A stretch of DNA of 64,000 nucleotides from Mesorhizobium sp. RMAD-H1 (GTDB taxonomy: Bacteria > Pseudomonadota > Alphaproteobacteria > Rhizobiales > Rhizobiaceae), in the NCBI RefSeq assembly GCF_014191375.1, contig NZ_JACHWN010000002.1, forward strand, positions 124,001 to 188,000, in the 5' to 3' direction. Every line of letters starts with the position of its first letter. Position 1 is the stretch's first letter. The notes beneath the pieces were generated by a model that had not been told where the DNA came from, ran no database searches, and saw only the letters and a program-made list of their open reading frames with translations. The position numbers and the translations under genes are program-made. Shown here piece after piece: positions 10,730-19,693 of this stretch.

Positions 10730-10812
10730 CATTTTCGAGACCGCCCTGTCCTCATACGGAACCCAGTCGTGTGGTAAGCTGACGGGAATATCGCCAAAGG
10801 GAGGAATGCGCC

Positions 10813-11118
10813 ATGAACACAGCCAATCTGCAACTCGAGGGGCTCTGCCTCGCCGTCGCCTCGGTCAACCATCTGCTGGTTTCCAAGGGAATACTCTCGC
10901 AGGGTGAAGTAGACACCGCCCTTCGCAAGGCCGAAGCGGCAATCGTCGGGGACGAACGCATCACCGAGCAATTGTCGCCCGCCAACCGCGATGCCGTCTG
11001 CTTTCCCATCCGGCTGCTGCAGCTGGCGAACAATGCCGGCGCCGACACGCCATGGTCGTTCTCACATTTGGCCAAGCTGGTGGGCGAGACCAAACGGCCC
11101 TATAACGACCAGATCTAG
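10813..11118 (+). CDS. Conserved hypothetical protein, 101 aa
   Basis: The ATG follows a strong ribosome site (AAGGGAGG). The protein is small, soluble and helical, with a LEGLCLAVASVNHLLVSKGIL opening that suggests an amphipathic dimerising helix. I see no catalytic motif, signal peptide or membrane span. It lies between two EcfG-type promoters in a run of small genes. A partial GGAAC-N17 element lies upstream (10748 onward) but lacks CGTT. Function unknown. Confidence 0.75.
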   Translation: MNTANLQLEGLCLAVASVNHLLVSKGILSQGEVDTALRKAEAAIVGDERITEQLSPANRDAVCFPIRLLQLANNAGADTPWSFSHLAKLVGETKRPYNDQI

Positions 11119-11123
11119 GAAGC

Positions 11124-11148
11124 GGAACCTTTTATCGGTTCGGGCGTT
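11124..11148 (+). promoter_or_regulatory. EcfG-type general stress promoter
   Basis: GGAAC, 16 bases, CGTT, placed 33 bp ahead of the next start codon. This is the second match to the EcfG consensus within 650 bp. Confidence 0.75.
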
Positions 11149-11180
11149 CTATATCGTTCTGTCCGAGTTGGGGAAAGACC

Positions 11181-11441
11181 ATGCAGCCGCGTGAGACCTA
11201 CGTCCTTAACGCCGTTTCAGCGCTCATACGCGCGGAACGGGAGACGAATGAGGAACTGCATCAGGCGATCTGCCACAGACGCCTGCCCGATGACGTGCTG
11301 GGCTGCCTGACGGGATACCGCATCTCGAATGCCGAACCGGATGACTATTCGGCATCGGAGGAGTTCGACCAGCCGGTTGCCCCGCGACGGCGCTTCGGCT
11401 TCTGGCGGCGGAAGGTCCGCAGGTTTCCCACCTCCTTCTAG
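11181..11441 (+). CDS. Hypothetical protein behind an EcfG promoter, 86 aa
   Basis: An 86-aa soluble protein with a charged N-terminal helix (RAERETNEELHQAI) and a strongly basic C-terminus (RRRFGFWRRKVRRFP). The start is supported by GGGGAAAG just upstream and by the promoter 33 bp away. The basic tail could bind nucleic acid or membrane, but that is speculation. No family recognised. It converges on ugpC with a 14-bp gap. Confidence 0.7.
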   Translation: MQPRETYVLNAVSALIRAERETNEELHQAICHRRLPDDVLGCLTGYRISNAEPDDYSASEEFDQPVAPRRRFGFWRRKVRRFPTSF

Positions 11442-11455
11442 CCAACGGCCGCAGT

Positions 11456-12529
11456 TCAGATCCGCTTCCCGGCTTCGTCGAAGATGTGCAGGTCGCCGGC
11501 GCGCGCGCCGATGCGTATCGTCGCTCCCGGCTCCACCACCGTCTTTCCCGCCACCCGCGTGACGAGCCGCTCCTTTCCGGCGTCGCCATAGATGAAGCTC
11601 TCCGCGCCCACAGGCTCGATCGCCCGCACGACAATGTCGAATGTCGCATCCGCGCGATCGGCGGCCGCATCGTCCGTCACCAGAAACAGATTTTCCGGCC
11701 GGATGCCGAGTGTCGCCGCGTTGGCCGGCAGCGATAGCCGCTCACCCTCGATTGCGGTGCCGTCAGCGAGTGCCGGCCGCCCCCCGCCCCGTTTCAGCGG
11801 CAGAAGGTTCATCGGCGGCGCACCGATGAAGCTCGCGACGAACAATGTTGCCGGCCTTTCGTAGATATCGAGCGGCGCGCCGATCTGCTCGACATTGCCG
11901 CTGTTCATGACCACGAGAACGTCGGCGAGCGTCATGGCCTCGAGCTGGTCGTGCGTGACATAGACGCTGGTCACCCCCAGCGAGCGCTGCAGATTCTTGA
12001 TCTCGACGCGCATCTGGCCGCGCAGCTTGGCATCGAGGTTCGAGAGCGGCTCGTCGAAGAGGAAGACCTTCGGATTGCGCACGATGGCGCGGCCCATGGC
12101 GACGCGCTGGCGCTGGCCGCCGGAGAGTTCGCGCGGGCGGCGCGCTAGCAAATGCGCCAGCTCCAGCGTGTCGGCGGCCTCGCGGACCCGCCTGTCGATC
12201 TCCGGCTTGGCCATCCGGCGGTTGCGCAGGCCATAGGCCATGTTGTCATAGACGCTCATATGGGGGTAGAGCGCGTAATTCTGGAAGACCATAGCGATGT
12301 CGCGCTCGGCCGGCCCGAGCGCGTTGACCACCCGCCCGTCGATGACGATCTCGCCTTCGGTGATCGATTCCAAGCCAGCGATCATGCGCAGCAGCGTCGA
12401 CTTTCCGCAGCCGGAAGGTCCGACCAGCACGCAGAGCGCGCCGTCTTCGATTGCCAGATTCACTTGTCTCACGGCTTCGATGCCGCCGGAATAGACCTTG
12501 CGGATGTTCTTGAGATCGAGCGTTGCCAT
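11456..12529 (-). CDS. ugpC: sn-glycerol-3-phosphate ABC transporter ATP-binding protein
   Basis: A 357-aa ATPase of the MalK/UgpC class. Walker A is GPSGCGKST near residue 37, the signature is [15 protein letters not shown] near 135 and Walker B is [16 protein letters not shown]. The C-terminal TOBE-like domain contains [11 protein letters not shown]. The start is the ATG sharing one base with the ugpE stop; an in-frame extension into ugpE is rejected. It is the last gene of ugpBAEC and energises uptake of glycerol-3-phosphate and glycerophosphodiesters. Confidence 0.93.
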   Translation of the reverse strand: MATLDLKNIRKVYSGGIEAVRQVNLAIEDGALCVLVGPSGCGKSTLLRMIAGLESITEGEIVIDGRVVNALGPAERDIAMVFQNYALYPHMSVYDNMAYGLRNRRMAKPEIDRRVREAADTLELAHLLARRPRELSGGQRQRVAMGRAIVRNPKVFLFDEPLSNLDAKLRGQMRVEIKNLQRSLGVTSVYVTHDQLEAMTLADVLVVMNSGNVEQIGAPLDIYERPATLFVASFIGAPPMNLLPLKRGGGRPALADGTAIEGERLSLPANAATLGIRPENLFLVTDDAAADRADATFDIVVRAIEPVGAESFIYGDAGKERLVTRVAGKTVVEPGATIRIGARAGDLHIFDEAGKRI

Positions 12530-13377
12530 TATTTCTCCGTTTCGACGAGGCCGCGGACAAACCAGCGCTGCATGAGGACGACGACGAGGATCGGCGGCAG
12601 GATCGCGAGGATCGAGGTCACCATCACCAGGTGCCATTGCGTATCGGCATCGGCGAAGGAGATCATCTTGCGCAGCGCGATGACGATCGTGCCCATTTCG
12701 TTGCGGTTGGTGACGAGCAGCGGCCAAAGATATTGCGTCCAGCCATAGATGAACTGGATGACGAAAAGCGCGGCGATATTGGTCTTGGACAGGGGCAGCA
12801 GGATGTCCTTGAAGAAGCGCCAGGGCCCTGCCCCGTCGACGCGCGCAGCCTCGACGAGTTCGCCCGGGATGGTCATGAAGAACTGGCGGAACAGAAGCGT
12901 CGCGGTGGCGGATGCCATCAGCGGCAGTGTGAGCCCCGCATAGGTATCGATCAGCCCGAAATCGACCATGACCTTGTAGGTCGGCAGGATGCGCACTTCG
13001 ACGGGCAGCATCAGCGTGATGAAGATCAGCCAGAAGAAGGTCATGCGCAGCGGAAAACGGAAGAAGACCACCGCATAGGCCGACAGGATGGAGATGACGA
13101 TCTTGCCCACGGCGATCAACACGGCGACGACGGTGCTGTTCCAGAGCAGCCGGCCGACATCGACGCCGCCGATACGCCCGATGCCGCCGAAGAGCGCTGT
13201 CGTGTAATTTTCGAGAAAATGGCTCCCCGGGAGAAGCGGCAGCGGCGGCCGCAGGATCGTCTGCAGTGAATGGGTAGACGCGACGAAGGTGTAGTAGATC
13301 GGAAAGGCGACGATGAGCACGCCGATCAGGAGCACGGCATGGGCAATGATACGGCGCGAGGGTTTGTTGTCGATCAT
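12529..13377 (-). CDS. ugpE: sn-glycerol-3-phosphate ABC transporter permease
   Basis: A 282-aa MalG-type permease with six membrane spans. The EAA loop ([22 protein letters not shown]) near residue 190 contacts UgpC. The ATG opening MIDNKPSRR is chosen because it gives the usual family length and follows the ugpA stop by 13 bp. A start 14 codons earlier would overlap ugpA. It pairs with UgpA as the membrane channel. Confidence 0.93.
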   Translation of the reverse strand: MIDNKPSRRIIAHAVLLIGVLIVAFPIYYTFVASTHSLQTILRPPLPLLPGSHFLENYTTALFGGIGRIGGVDVGRLLWNSTVVAVLIAVGKIVISILSAYAVVFFRFPLRMTFFWLIFITLMLPVEVRILPTYKVMVDFGLIDTYAGLTLPLMASATATLLFRQFFMTIPGELVEAARVDGAGPWRFFKDILLPLSKTNIAALFVIQFIYGWTQYLWPLLVTNRNEMGTIVIALRKMISFADADTQWHLVMVTSILAILPPILVVVLMQRWFVRGLVETEK

Positions 13378-13390
13378 GTCGGACCCGTCC

Positions 13391-14278
13391 TCACCCGTAA
13401 TGCACGCGGCGTTCGACATAGCGGAACTGAACGGCGGTCAGCCCGATGACGATCACCATCAGGATAACCGACTGCGCCGCCGATTCGCCCAGGATCAGGT
13501 TCACGAAGCCGTCATTATAGACCTTGTAGACCAGCGTCTCCGTCGCCTTGCCCGGGCCGCCCCCGGTCACGGCATGGATGATGCCGAAGGTGTCGAAGAA
13601 GGCATAGACGGTATTGATGACCAGAAGAAAGAAGCTCGTCGGCGCCAGCAGCGGGAAGATGATCGTCCAGAAGCGCTTCGTCTCGCCCGCCCCGTCGATG
13701 CTTGCTGCCTCGACCAGTGATTTCGGTATTGCCTGCAACCCCGCGACAAAGAACAGGAAATTATAGCTGATCTGCTTCCAGGCCGCTGCCGCCACGACGA
13801 GGATCATCGCCTGCGGACCGTTGAGAAGCGGGTCCCAGTTGATGCCCACCGACCGCAGCATCACCGCAAGCGAGCCGATCGACGGATTGAACAGGAACAG
13901 CCACAGCATGCCGGCAATGGCGGGCGCGACCGCATAGGGCCAGATCAGCAGGGTGCGATAGAAACCGCGGCCGCGCACCACCTTGTCGGCCATGACCGCG
14001 AGATAGAGCGCGGGAAGCATGGCGAACACCGCGGTCGCGATGGCGAAGATGATGGTGACCTGGAAAGAATGCAGATAGTTGGGATCGGCCAGCACATGCC
14101 TGAAATTGGCGAGCCCGACGAATTGCGTCGACAGACCGAAGGGATCCTCCCGCAGCAAGGACTGATAGACCGCCTGCGATGCCGGCCAATAGAAGAATAT
14201 GGCGGTGATCGCGAGCTGCGGCGCCAGAAGCAGGTAAGGCAGAACCTTGTTGGGAAAGATTGCGCGGGTTGCCACCAT
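13391..14278 (-). CDS. ugpA: sn-glycerol-3-phosphate ABC transporter permease
   Basis: A 295-aa MalF-type permease, the same length as E. coli UgpA, with six spans. The EAA loop [20 protein letters not shown] is near residue 195 and the conserved [15 protein letters not shown]-like stretch near 235. It forms the heterodimeric channel with UgpE. A degenerate repeat separates it from ugpB. Confidence 0.93.
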   Translation of the reverse strand: MVATRAIFPNKVLPYLLLAPQLAITAIFFYWPASQAVYQSLLREDPFGLSTQFVGLANFRHVLADPNYLHSFQVTIIFAIATAVFAMLPALYLAVMADKVVRGRGFYRTLLIWPYAVAPAIAGMLWLFLFNPSIGSLAVMLRSVGINWDPLLNGPQAMILVVAAAAWKQISYNFLFFVAGLQAIPKSLVEAASIDGAGETKRFWTIIFPLLAPTSFFLLVINTVYAFFDTFGIIHAVTGGGPGKATETLVYKVYNDGFVNLILGESAAQSVILMVIVIGLTAVQFRYVERRVHYG

Positions 14279-14303
14279 ATATTCCTTTGATGGTCGTTTT
14301 AAA

Positions 14304-14449
14304 TGCCCCTCGGCTGCCTGCCGGCATTGCGGGGTCGAGCTACGGCCTCGATCCGTCCTCCGCCCCCCGTATGCGGGAAGAAGAAAAAAGCGACGATGAT
14401 TAGCGCCTCCCTCTCCCCGCCTGCAGGGAGAGGGTAAGGATGAAGGGCA
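14304..14449. repeat. Dispersed palindromic repeat, degenerate copy
   Basis: Begins TGCCCCTC and ends TGAAGGGCA, with an internal CTCTCCCCGC/GCAGGGAGAGG hairpin. The ends and the right half match the copies at 19553 and 54304, while the left half has diverged. It lies between ugpB and ugpA, where the hairpin could damp transcription of the permease genes relative to the binding protein. Confidence 0.7.
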
Positions 14450-14452
14450 AGA

Positions 14453-15766
14453 TTACTGGCCGATCGCCTGCTTGATCGCGGCGTTGCCTCGGCTGACCGC
14501 ATTGTCGAGGGCCTGCTGCGCCGTCTGCTGACCGGCCAGCATCTTCTCGAACTCCTCGTTCTCGATATCGCGCACCTGAGGCAGGTTGACGAGGCGCACG
14601 CCCTTCGAATTCTCGGTCGGCGCCTTGCCCATCATCTGGATGATCGGCGTTTCGCGGCCGGGATTCTTCTCGTAGAACCCGGATTTCTTGGTTTCCTCAT
14701 AGGCCTTCAGCGTCACCGGCAGATAGCCGGACACCTGATGGAGCCGCGCCTGGATATCGGGGCTGGAGAGGAATTTGAAGAAGGCTGCGATACCCTTGTA
14801 TTTCTCGTCCGATTTTCCGCCGAATACCCAGAGGCTGGCGCCGCCCGGGATGGTGTTCTGCGGCGCGCCGTTCGCCTCGGGCTCGTAAGGCAACTGGCCG
14901 ATGCCGTAGTTCATGCCCGATTTGACGATATCGCCAAGGCCGCCGGAGGATTCGGTCAGGATGCCGCATTCGCCGGCGAGGAAGATCTGCTTGGCCTCCG
15001 AGGTACGGCCGCCATAGCGGAAGACACCATCCTTGGCGAGATCGGCGATCTCCTGGAAATGCTTCACATAGAGCGGCGCATTGATCTTCAGCTCAACATC
15101 GAGCCCCGCAAGGCCGTTCTCGTTGGTGCCATAGGGCAGATTGTTCCAGGCGGCGAAATTCTCCAGATGGATCCAGGTCAGCCAGGTGGACGTGTAGCCG
15201 CAGGGCGCCGCACCGCTGGTCTTGATCTTCTTGGCGGCTTCGAAGACCTCGGGCCAGGTCTTCGGCGGGTTGTTCACGTCGAGACCCGCTTTCTCGAAGA
15301 TATCCTTGTTGTAATAGAGGATGGGCGACGAGCTGTTGTAGGGAAAGGACAGCATGGTGCCGTCGGGCTTCGAATAATAGGCGACGATGCCCGGCAGGTA
15401 CTGGCTCTTGTCGAATGTGGCGCCGCCTTCCGACAGCACTTCCGCCACCGGCTTGACCGCGCCTTCGGCCGCCATCATGACGCCGGTGCCGACATCGAAG
15501 ACCTGGATGATGTCGGGCGCCTGCTTGGCGCGGAAAGCGGCGATGCCGGCGTTCAGCGTCTCAGGATAGGTGCCCTTGAAGACCGGCACGACCTTGTAAT
15601 CGCTCTGGCTCTCGTTGAATTCCTTGGCAAGCGTGTCCACGACTTCGTTGTTGGCGCCGGTCATGGCGTGCCACCAACTGATTTCCGTGACGGCGAAGGA
15701 CGATGTCGAGGACATCAACAGCGTCACGGCGGCAGCGAGGCCGATGGAAATACCCCTGGATTTCAT
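14453..15766 (-). CDS. ugpB: sn-glycerol-3-phosphate-binding periplasmic protein
   Basis: A 437-aa class 1 solute-binding protein. The start MKSRGISIGL has a GGGAGAG ribosome site and gives a clean signal peptide (cleavage after SSFA). The mature start VTEISWWHAMTGANNEVVD is typical of UgpB. The frame can be opened 59 codons earlier, but that would bury the signal peptide. It feeds glycerol-3-phosphate to UgpAE. It is first in the operon, and a PhoB-box-like array lies about 60 bp upstream, so phosphate starvation control is likely. Confidence 0.94.
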   Translation of the reverse strand: MKSRGISIGLAAAVTLLMSSTSSFAVTEISWWHAMTGANNEVVDTLAKEFNESQSDYKVVPVFKGTYPETLNAGIAAFRAKQAPDIIQVFDVGTGVMMAAEGAVKPVAEVLSEGGATFDKSQYLPGIVAYYSKPDGTMLSFPYNSSSPILYYNKDIFEKAGLDVNNPPKTWPEVFEAAKKIKTSGAAPCGYTSTWLTWIHLENFAAWNNLPYGTNENGLAGLDVELKINAPLYVKHFQEIADLAKDGVFRYGGRTSEAKQIFLAGECGILTESSGGLGDIVKSGMNYGIGQLPYEPEANGAPQNTIPGGASLWVFGGKSDEKYKGIAAFFKFLSSPDIQARLHQVSGYLPVTLKAYEETKKSGFYEKNPGRETPIIQMMGKAPTENSKGVRLVNLPQVRDIENEEFEKMLAGQQTAQQALDNAVSRGNAAIKQAIGQ

Positions 15767-15826
15767 AATGCTCTCCCTTATTGCTGGCGTCATGAGCGCG
15801 CCGCTTGAGGGCAGTATCGGTTCTAT

Positions 15827-15869
15827 ATGACAGTTGAACAACAGTTCATTTGCAGTTTTGTGAACAGTT
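15827..15869 (-). promoter_or_regulatory. PhoB-box-like direct repeats upstream of ugpB
   Basis: On the minus strand four ACTGT/ACTGC units recur with spacings of 11, 11 and 12 bp, and the unit nearest ugpB reads CTGTCAT, the exact Pho-box heptamer. Eleven-bp spacing of such units is the PhoB signature. The rest of the 305-bp ugpB-rirA gap holds only the IRO-like site and AT-rich sequence. Confidence 0.6.
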
Positions 15870-15980
15870 GTGGCGGCTATCCCCAGGGAAGGAAGCGCTG
15901 CCCAAGCGGAATCGTGACCGCCTGCCGGCACGCGATGACGCACGCCCTCAAAAAGACGTGAATTAATTTCTCTTTAAAGA

Positions 15981-15995
15981 TGAGAAAGGGCTTCA
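15981..15995. promoter_or_regulatory. IRO-like (RirA) site upstream of rirA
   Basis: TGA, nine bases, TCA, matching the minimal iron-responsive operator pattern, 76 bp before the rirA start. The centre is less AT-rich than in the other two sites here, so autoregulation is plausible but weakly supported. Confidence 0.4.
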
Positions 15996-16071
15996 TATAT
16001 TTTCAGAAGAGTTCTAAACTGCGCTTCGTTCGGCGTTCCTTCGGAAGGCTCCGAAAGAAAAGGATCATCTC

Positions 16072-16533
16072 ATGCGGCTTACTCGCCAGACCAATTATGC
16101 AATCCGGATGCTGATGTATTGCGCGGCCAATGAGGGCAGCCTCAGCCGCGTTCCGGATATCGCCAGGGCCTATTCCGTCTCGGAGCTGTTTCTCTTCAAG
16201 ATCCTGCAGCCGCTCGTGGAGCACGGGCTGGTCGAGACGGTGCGCGGCCGCAATGGCGGCGTGCGGCTGGGCAAGCCGGCGGCCGCGATCACGATCTTCG
16301 ATGTCGTGCGCGTGACGGAAGAAAGCTTCGCCATGGCGGAATGCTTCGAGAACGATGCGGCGGAATGCCCGTTGATCGACAGCTGTGCTCTCAACTCCGC
16401 GCTGCGCGAAGCGCTCGGCGCCTTCTTCGACGTGCTGGCGAAATACTCGATCGCCGATCTCGTCAAGGCGCGGCCGAATGTCCGTTCGCTCCTCGGCCTT
16501 GACGAACTCCGGCCGCAACTGGCTGTGAGCTGA
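16072..16533 (+). CDS. rirA: Rrf2-family iron-responsive regulator RirA
   Basis: A 153-aa Rrf2 repressor opening MRLTRQTNYAIRMLMYCA with a winged helix-turn-helix. Three cysteines, C91, C99 and C105, sit where RirA carries its Fe-S cluster. RirA is the main iron-replete repressor of iron uptake genes in rhizobia. It lies next to the hmu haem operon (convergent with hmuV), with IRO-like sites in front of hmuP and hmuR. Length and cysteine spacing separate it from IscR and NsrR. Confidence 0.94.
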   Translation: MRLTRQTNYAIRMLMYCAANEGSLSRVPDIARAYSVSELFLFKILQPLVEHGLVETVRGRNGGVRLGKPAAAITIFDVVRVTEESFAMAECFENDAAECPLIDSCALNSALREALGAFFDVLAKYSIADLVKARPNVRSLLGLDELRPQLAVS

Positions 16534-16561
16534 GACTTTAAATTCGAAAATGCAATGAGAT

Positions 16562-16584
16562 AAGGAGCCTTATGGCTCCTTTTT
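16562..16584. terminator. Intrinsic terminator between rirA and hmuV
   Basis: Stem AAGGAGCC/GGCTCCTT with a 4-nt loop and a following T-run. It sits in the 52-bp gap between convergent rirA and hmuV and can serve both. Confidence 0.85.
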
Positions 16585-16585
16585 C

Positions 16586-17377
16586 TTAAACCGGTGCGGA
16601 TTGTGGCAGGATGAAAGGCGCGCCGCCATCGGGAAGCACGCCGACCTTCAGCGGACATTCATAGACGCGCAGGATGCGGTCGTCCGAAAGCATCTCCCCT
16701 GGCTTTCCCGTAGCGTCGACCCGTCCGCGATGCATCATCACGATCCTGTCGGCGAACATCGCCGTGAGATTGAGGTCATGCAGGATGGCGATCACGCCCC
16801 CGCCCCTCTCGGCAAAGCTTCTCGCGATGCGCATGATGATGAGCTGGTGCTTGATGTCGAGGCTCGACACCGGCTCGTCGAGAAAGAGATAACGCGGCTC
16901 GCCGTCAAGGACGGGCTGCCAGACCTGGCAGAGCACGCGGGCCAGTTGCACGCGTTGTTGCTCGCCGCCGGAGAGCTCCTGGTAAAAGCGCCCGCTGAAA
17001 CCCTCGAGATCGACCATCGCCAGGGCGCGGTCCGGCAGCGTTTCGATGTCGTGCGGGCTCGCTCCGGAATAGCCGCTGGTCAAGCCGAGACGGACGATCT
17101 CGCGCACCGTATAGGGAAAGGCAAGCGAAGTCGCCTGCGGCAGCACGGCGCGCAAGCTTGCCATCTGCCAGGATTTGAGCGTCTCGAACGGCTTGCCGTT
17201 GATCGACGCGCGCCCGGCGAAGGGCAGATCGCCGGAAAGCGCGCGCAAGAGCGTCGTCTTGCCGGAGCCGTTCGGCCCGACGATAGCGGTCAGCTCGCCG
17301 GGGCGTGCCTGAAAATCGACGTTCTCGATGATCCGCTTGCGGCCGATGGCGACGGAGAGATTTCTGGCTTCGATCAT
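16586..17377 (-). CDS. hmuV: Haem ABC transporter ATP-binding protein
   Basis: A 263-aa ATPase with Walker A GPNGSGKTTLL near residue 36, signature ELSGGEQQRVQLARVL near 140, Walker B YLFLDEPVSSLD and switch His in ILHDLNL. The start at MIEARNLSV lies 7 bp after the hmuU stop, with GAGG overlapping that stop; a longer frame into hmuU is rejected. It powers haem import by HmuU. Confidence 0.93.
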   Translation of the reverse strand: MIEARNLSVAIGRKRIIENVDFQARPGELTAIVGPNGSGKTTLLRALSGDLPFAGRASINGKPFETLKSWQMASLRAVLPQATSLAFPYTVREIVRLGLTSGYSGASPHDIETLPDRALAMVDLEGFSGRFYQELSGGEQQRVQLARVLCQVWQPVLDGEPRYLFLDEPVSSLDIKHQLIIMRIARSFAERGGGVIAILHDLNLTAMFADRIVMMHRGRVDATGKPGEMLSDDRILRVYECPLKVGVLPDGGAPFILPQSAPV

Positions 17378-17384
17378 GGCTGCC

Positions 17385-18476
17385 TCACAGATCGATGATT
17401 CCGCGCCGGCGTAGCAGAATCCAGAGGAAGAACGGCGCACCGGCGAGCGCCGTGACGATGCCGATGGGCAGTTCCGCCGGGGCGACGATGGTGCGGCTCA
17501 CCGCATCGGCGAGAAGCAGCAGGATCGAGCCCAGCAGCGCCGATGCGGGCAGCAGATAGCGGTGATCCGGGCCGATGACCAGACGCAGGAGATGCGGCAC
17601 GATGATCCCGACGAAACCGATGCCGCCGCTCACCGCTACGGAGGCGCCGACTGCCGCTGCCACGGTGACGATGGCGACATTTTTCAGCCGCTGCACGGGT
17701 ATGCCGAGATGATGGGCCGAAGCCTCGCCCAGCGCCAGCCCGTTGAGGCCGCGCGCCAGAAACGGCGCGGCAATGAGCGACAGGGCGATGATCGGGCCGG
17801 ACGCCGCGATCTTGGTCCAGGTTGTGCCCGCCAGCGAGCCCATCTGCCAGAAGGTGATATCACGCAATTGCCGGTCGTCGGCGATATAGATGAGCGCGCT
17901 GCTCAGCGCCACCCCCAGCGCAGCCAGGGCGATTCCGGCGAGCAGCATGGTAGCAACGGATGTCTGCCCGCGCCGTGTGGCGATGCCGTAAAGCAGTAAG
18001 GTGGTGACAAGGCTGGCCAGGAAAGCCATGAGCGGCAGCGTATAAATGCCCAGAACCGCCGCGACGGGGGCGAGAACCGTGCCGCCGAAAATGATGCTGG
18101 CGATTGCTCCGACGCTTGCCCCCGAGGAAACGCCGACCAGGCCGGGGTCGGCGAGCGGATTGCGGAAAAGCCCCTGCATGACCGCTCCCGATACGGCCAG
18201 CGCGGAACCGATCAGCACGCCCATGAGAATGCGCGGCAGGCGGATGTCAAGCACGATGATGCGGTCGCGCTGCGGAATTTCCTGCGCGGAGAGCCAATGC
18301 GTGACGACGCTCCAGGCAGAAGCGTCGGACGCGCCGGCGGTGAGGCTGAACAGCATGGTCAGCATCAAGAGAACCGCGAGGATGACGATGCCGACGCGGG
18401 CGGTGTGGGAGCGGTCGCCGTGTCTGTGCCCTGCCCCATCGACGTAAGTGTCGGTAAACTCCGTTCTTTTCAGCAT
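17385..18476 (-). CDS. hmuU: Haem ABC transporter permease
   Basis: A 363-aa BtuC/FecCD-type permease with about nine or ten membrane spans. The family stretch GFVGIIVPHLLRLVIGPDHR near residue 290 contacts the ATPase. A long cytoplasmic N-terminus (about 30 residues) precedes the first span. It works with HmuT and HmuV. A large inverted repeat separates it from hmuT, unlike the tight spacing to hmuV. Confidence 0.93.
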   Translation of the reverse strand: MLKRTEFTDTYVDGAGHRHGDRSHTARVGIVILAVLLMLTMLFSLTAGASDASAWSVVTHWLSAQEIPQRDRIIVLDIRLPRILMGVLIGSALAVSGAVMQGLFRNPLADPGLVGVSSGASVGAIASIIFGGTVLAPVAAVLGIYTLPLMAFLASLVTTLLLYGIATRRGQTSVATMLLAGIALAALGVALSSALIYIADDRQLRDITFWQMGSLAGTTWTKIAASGPIIALSLIAAPFLARGLNGLALGEASAHHLGIPVQRLKNVAIVTVAAAVGASVAVSGGIGFVGIIVPHLLRLVIGPDHRYLLPASALLGSILLLLADAVSRTIVAPAELPIGIVTALAGAPFFLWILLRRRGIIDL

Positions 18477-18488
18477 GGCGGGACAGTA

Positions 18489-18645
18489 CCCCCCTCTGCC
18501 CTGCCGGGCATCTCCCCCTCAAGGGGGGAGATTACGCCTTCATGAATGCCCGGCACCAATCGCAATCGTTGCAGGGTGGACACCGCCAGCGCAGTCAACC
18601 AATCTCCCCCCTTGAGGGGGAGATGCCCGGCAGGGCAGAGGGGGG
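18489..18645. repeat. Perfect 45-bp inverted repeat inside the hmu operon
   Basis: Arms 18489-18533 and 18601-18645 are exact reverse complements over 45 bp, separated by a 67-bp spacer. Each arm also holds a smaller palindrome (CTCCCCCTC/GGGGGGAG type). It has the layout of a REP/BIME or small MITE-like element and fills most of the hmuT-hmuU gap. A transcript through it would form a very stable hairpin. Confidence 0.9.
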
Positions 18646-18689
18646 TGTCTGGAACCAGCATTTCCATTTCCGCGCGGGCCACTCTAGCG

Positions 18690-19562
18690 CTACTTGGCCA
18701 CATCGCCATAAAGCGCGACCGACAGATCATGCGCTGCCTTGGCCGTACGGGGGCCGAAGCCGAGGAGGTAGAGCGCCTCCATGCGGATGAGCTTCCGGTT
18801 TGCCGCGGCAGGGGTGCCGGCGAAGGCAGGGCTGGCGAAGACCTGGTCGTCACTGGCGACGTGGTTGCCGGTGCGGTCCATCATCAGGATCACATCCGGC
18901 GCGGCCTTGCCGACTGCCTCGTCGTTCAACTGCTTGTAGCCGTCATAGCCGTCGATGGCGTTGACGCCGCCCGCTAGCGTGATGATGCCGTCGGCGGCGG
19001 TGTTCTTGCCCGCCGCCAGAATGCGGTCGCCCTGCATCGACAGGATGAACAGTACGCGCTTGCGCTCCTTGATGGCGGAGGCGTTCTTTTCCGCCGCCGC
19101 CAGTTCCCCGTCCACCGAGGCGGCGAGCTTGTCCGCCTTGTCCTCGACGCCCAGCGCCTTGCCGACGGCATGGATCTTGTCGATCACGCCCTGGCGCGTA
19201 TAGCGGTCCGGCACGGTCACCAGCGGCACGGACGCCTTTTTCAGCACGTCCAACGCCTCGCGCGGCCCGCTGCCTTCGATCATCAGAATGCCGGTCGGAT
19301 TGACGGAAAGGACGCCCTCCGGCGAAAGCGCGCGCATATAGCCGGCATCGGGCAGCTTCTGCGCCTCCGCCGGATAGAGGCTGGTGGAATCGCGCGCCAC
19401 GAGGTGCTTTTCCTCGCCCAGCGCATAGACGATCTCCGTCAGCGCCCCGCCGATGGAGACGATCCGGGAGGTATCGGCAAACCGGGCGGCCTCGTCGGCG
19501 AGTGCGGGGGCGCTCGTTAAATAGGTGACCACTACAGCTATCGCGCCAAGAATGCCCCTCAT
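18690..19562 (-). CDS. hmuT: Haem-binding periplasmic protein
   Basis: A haem-binding lipocalin-unrelated class III binding protein (290 aa from the start chosen). MRGILGAIAVVVTYLTSAPA is a normal signal peptide. The mature part opens with the family run TSRIVSIGGALTEIVYALG, and Tyr and Met haem-ligand regions are plausible. The start is uncertain: an ATG-ATG pair at 19685/19682 with an excellent AGGAGG site is also in frame. Using it would add about 40 residues encoded by a repeat (PHPYPLPASGARG) ahead of the signal peptide. The annotated ATG lies inside the repeat edge. Confidence 0.88.
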   Translation of the reverse strand: MRGILGAIAVVVTYLTSAPALADEAARFADTSRIVSIGGALTEIVYALGEEKHLVARDSTSLYPAEAQKLPDAGYMRALSPEGVLSVNPTGILMIEGSGPREALDVLKKASVPLVTVPDRYTRQGVIDKIHAVGKALGVEDKADKLAASVDGELAAAEKNASAIKERKRVLFILSMQGDRILAAGKNTAADGIITLAGGVNAIDGYDGYKQLNDEAVGKAAPDVILMMDRTGNHVASDDQVFASPAFAGTPAAANRKLIRMEALYLLGFGPRTAKAAHDLSVALYGDVAK

Positions 19563-19665
19563 CCGCCTGCCGGCACCTTCTCCCCGCACGCGGGGAGAAG
19601 GAAGAAGCGGCCACGTTGACGCCCCCCTCGCCCCGCTTGCGGGGAGAGGGTAAGGGTGAGGGGCA
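19553..19665. repeat. Dispersed palindromic repeat at the hmuT start
   Basis: A 113-bp element bounded by TGCCCCTCA and TGAGGGGCA. It contains two hairpins, TTCTCCCCGC/GCGGGGAGAA and CCCCGCTTGCGGGG, joined by GGAAGAAGCGGC. It closely matches the copy at 54304. Its left end includes the hmuT ATG, so it has been inserted at, or grown into, the translation start. Confidence 0.9.
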
Positions 19666-19693
19666 AGGGGCAAACTACTCATCATCCCCCTCC

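Noticed and set aside
10748-10774. GGAAC-N17-TGAC upstream of the 101-aa gene as another EcfG promoter
   Set aside because: The -10 element CGTT is missing, so the match is only to the -35 part.
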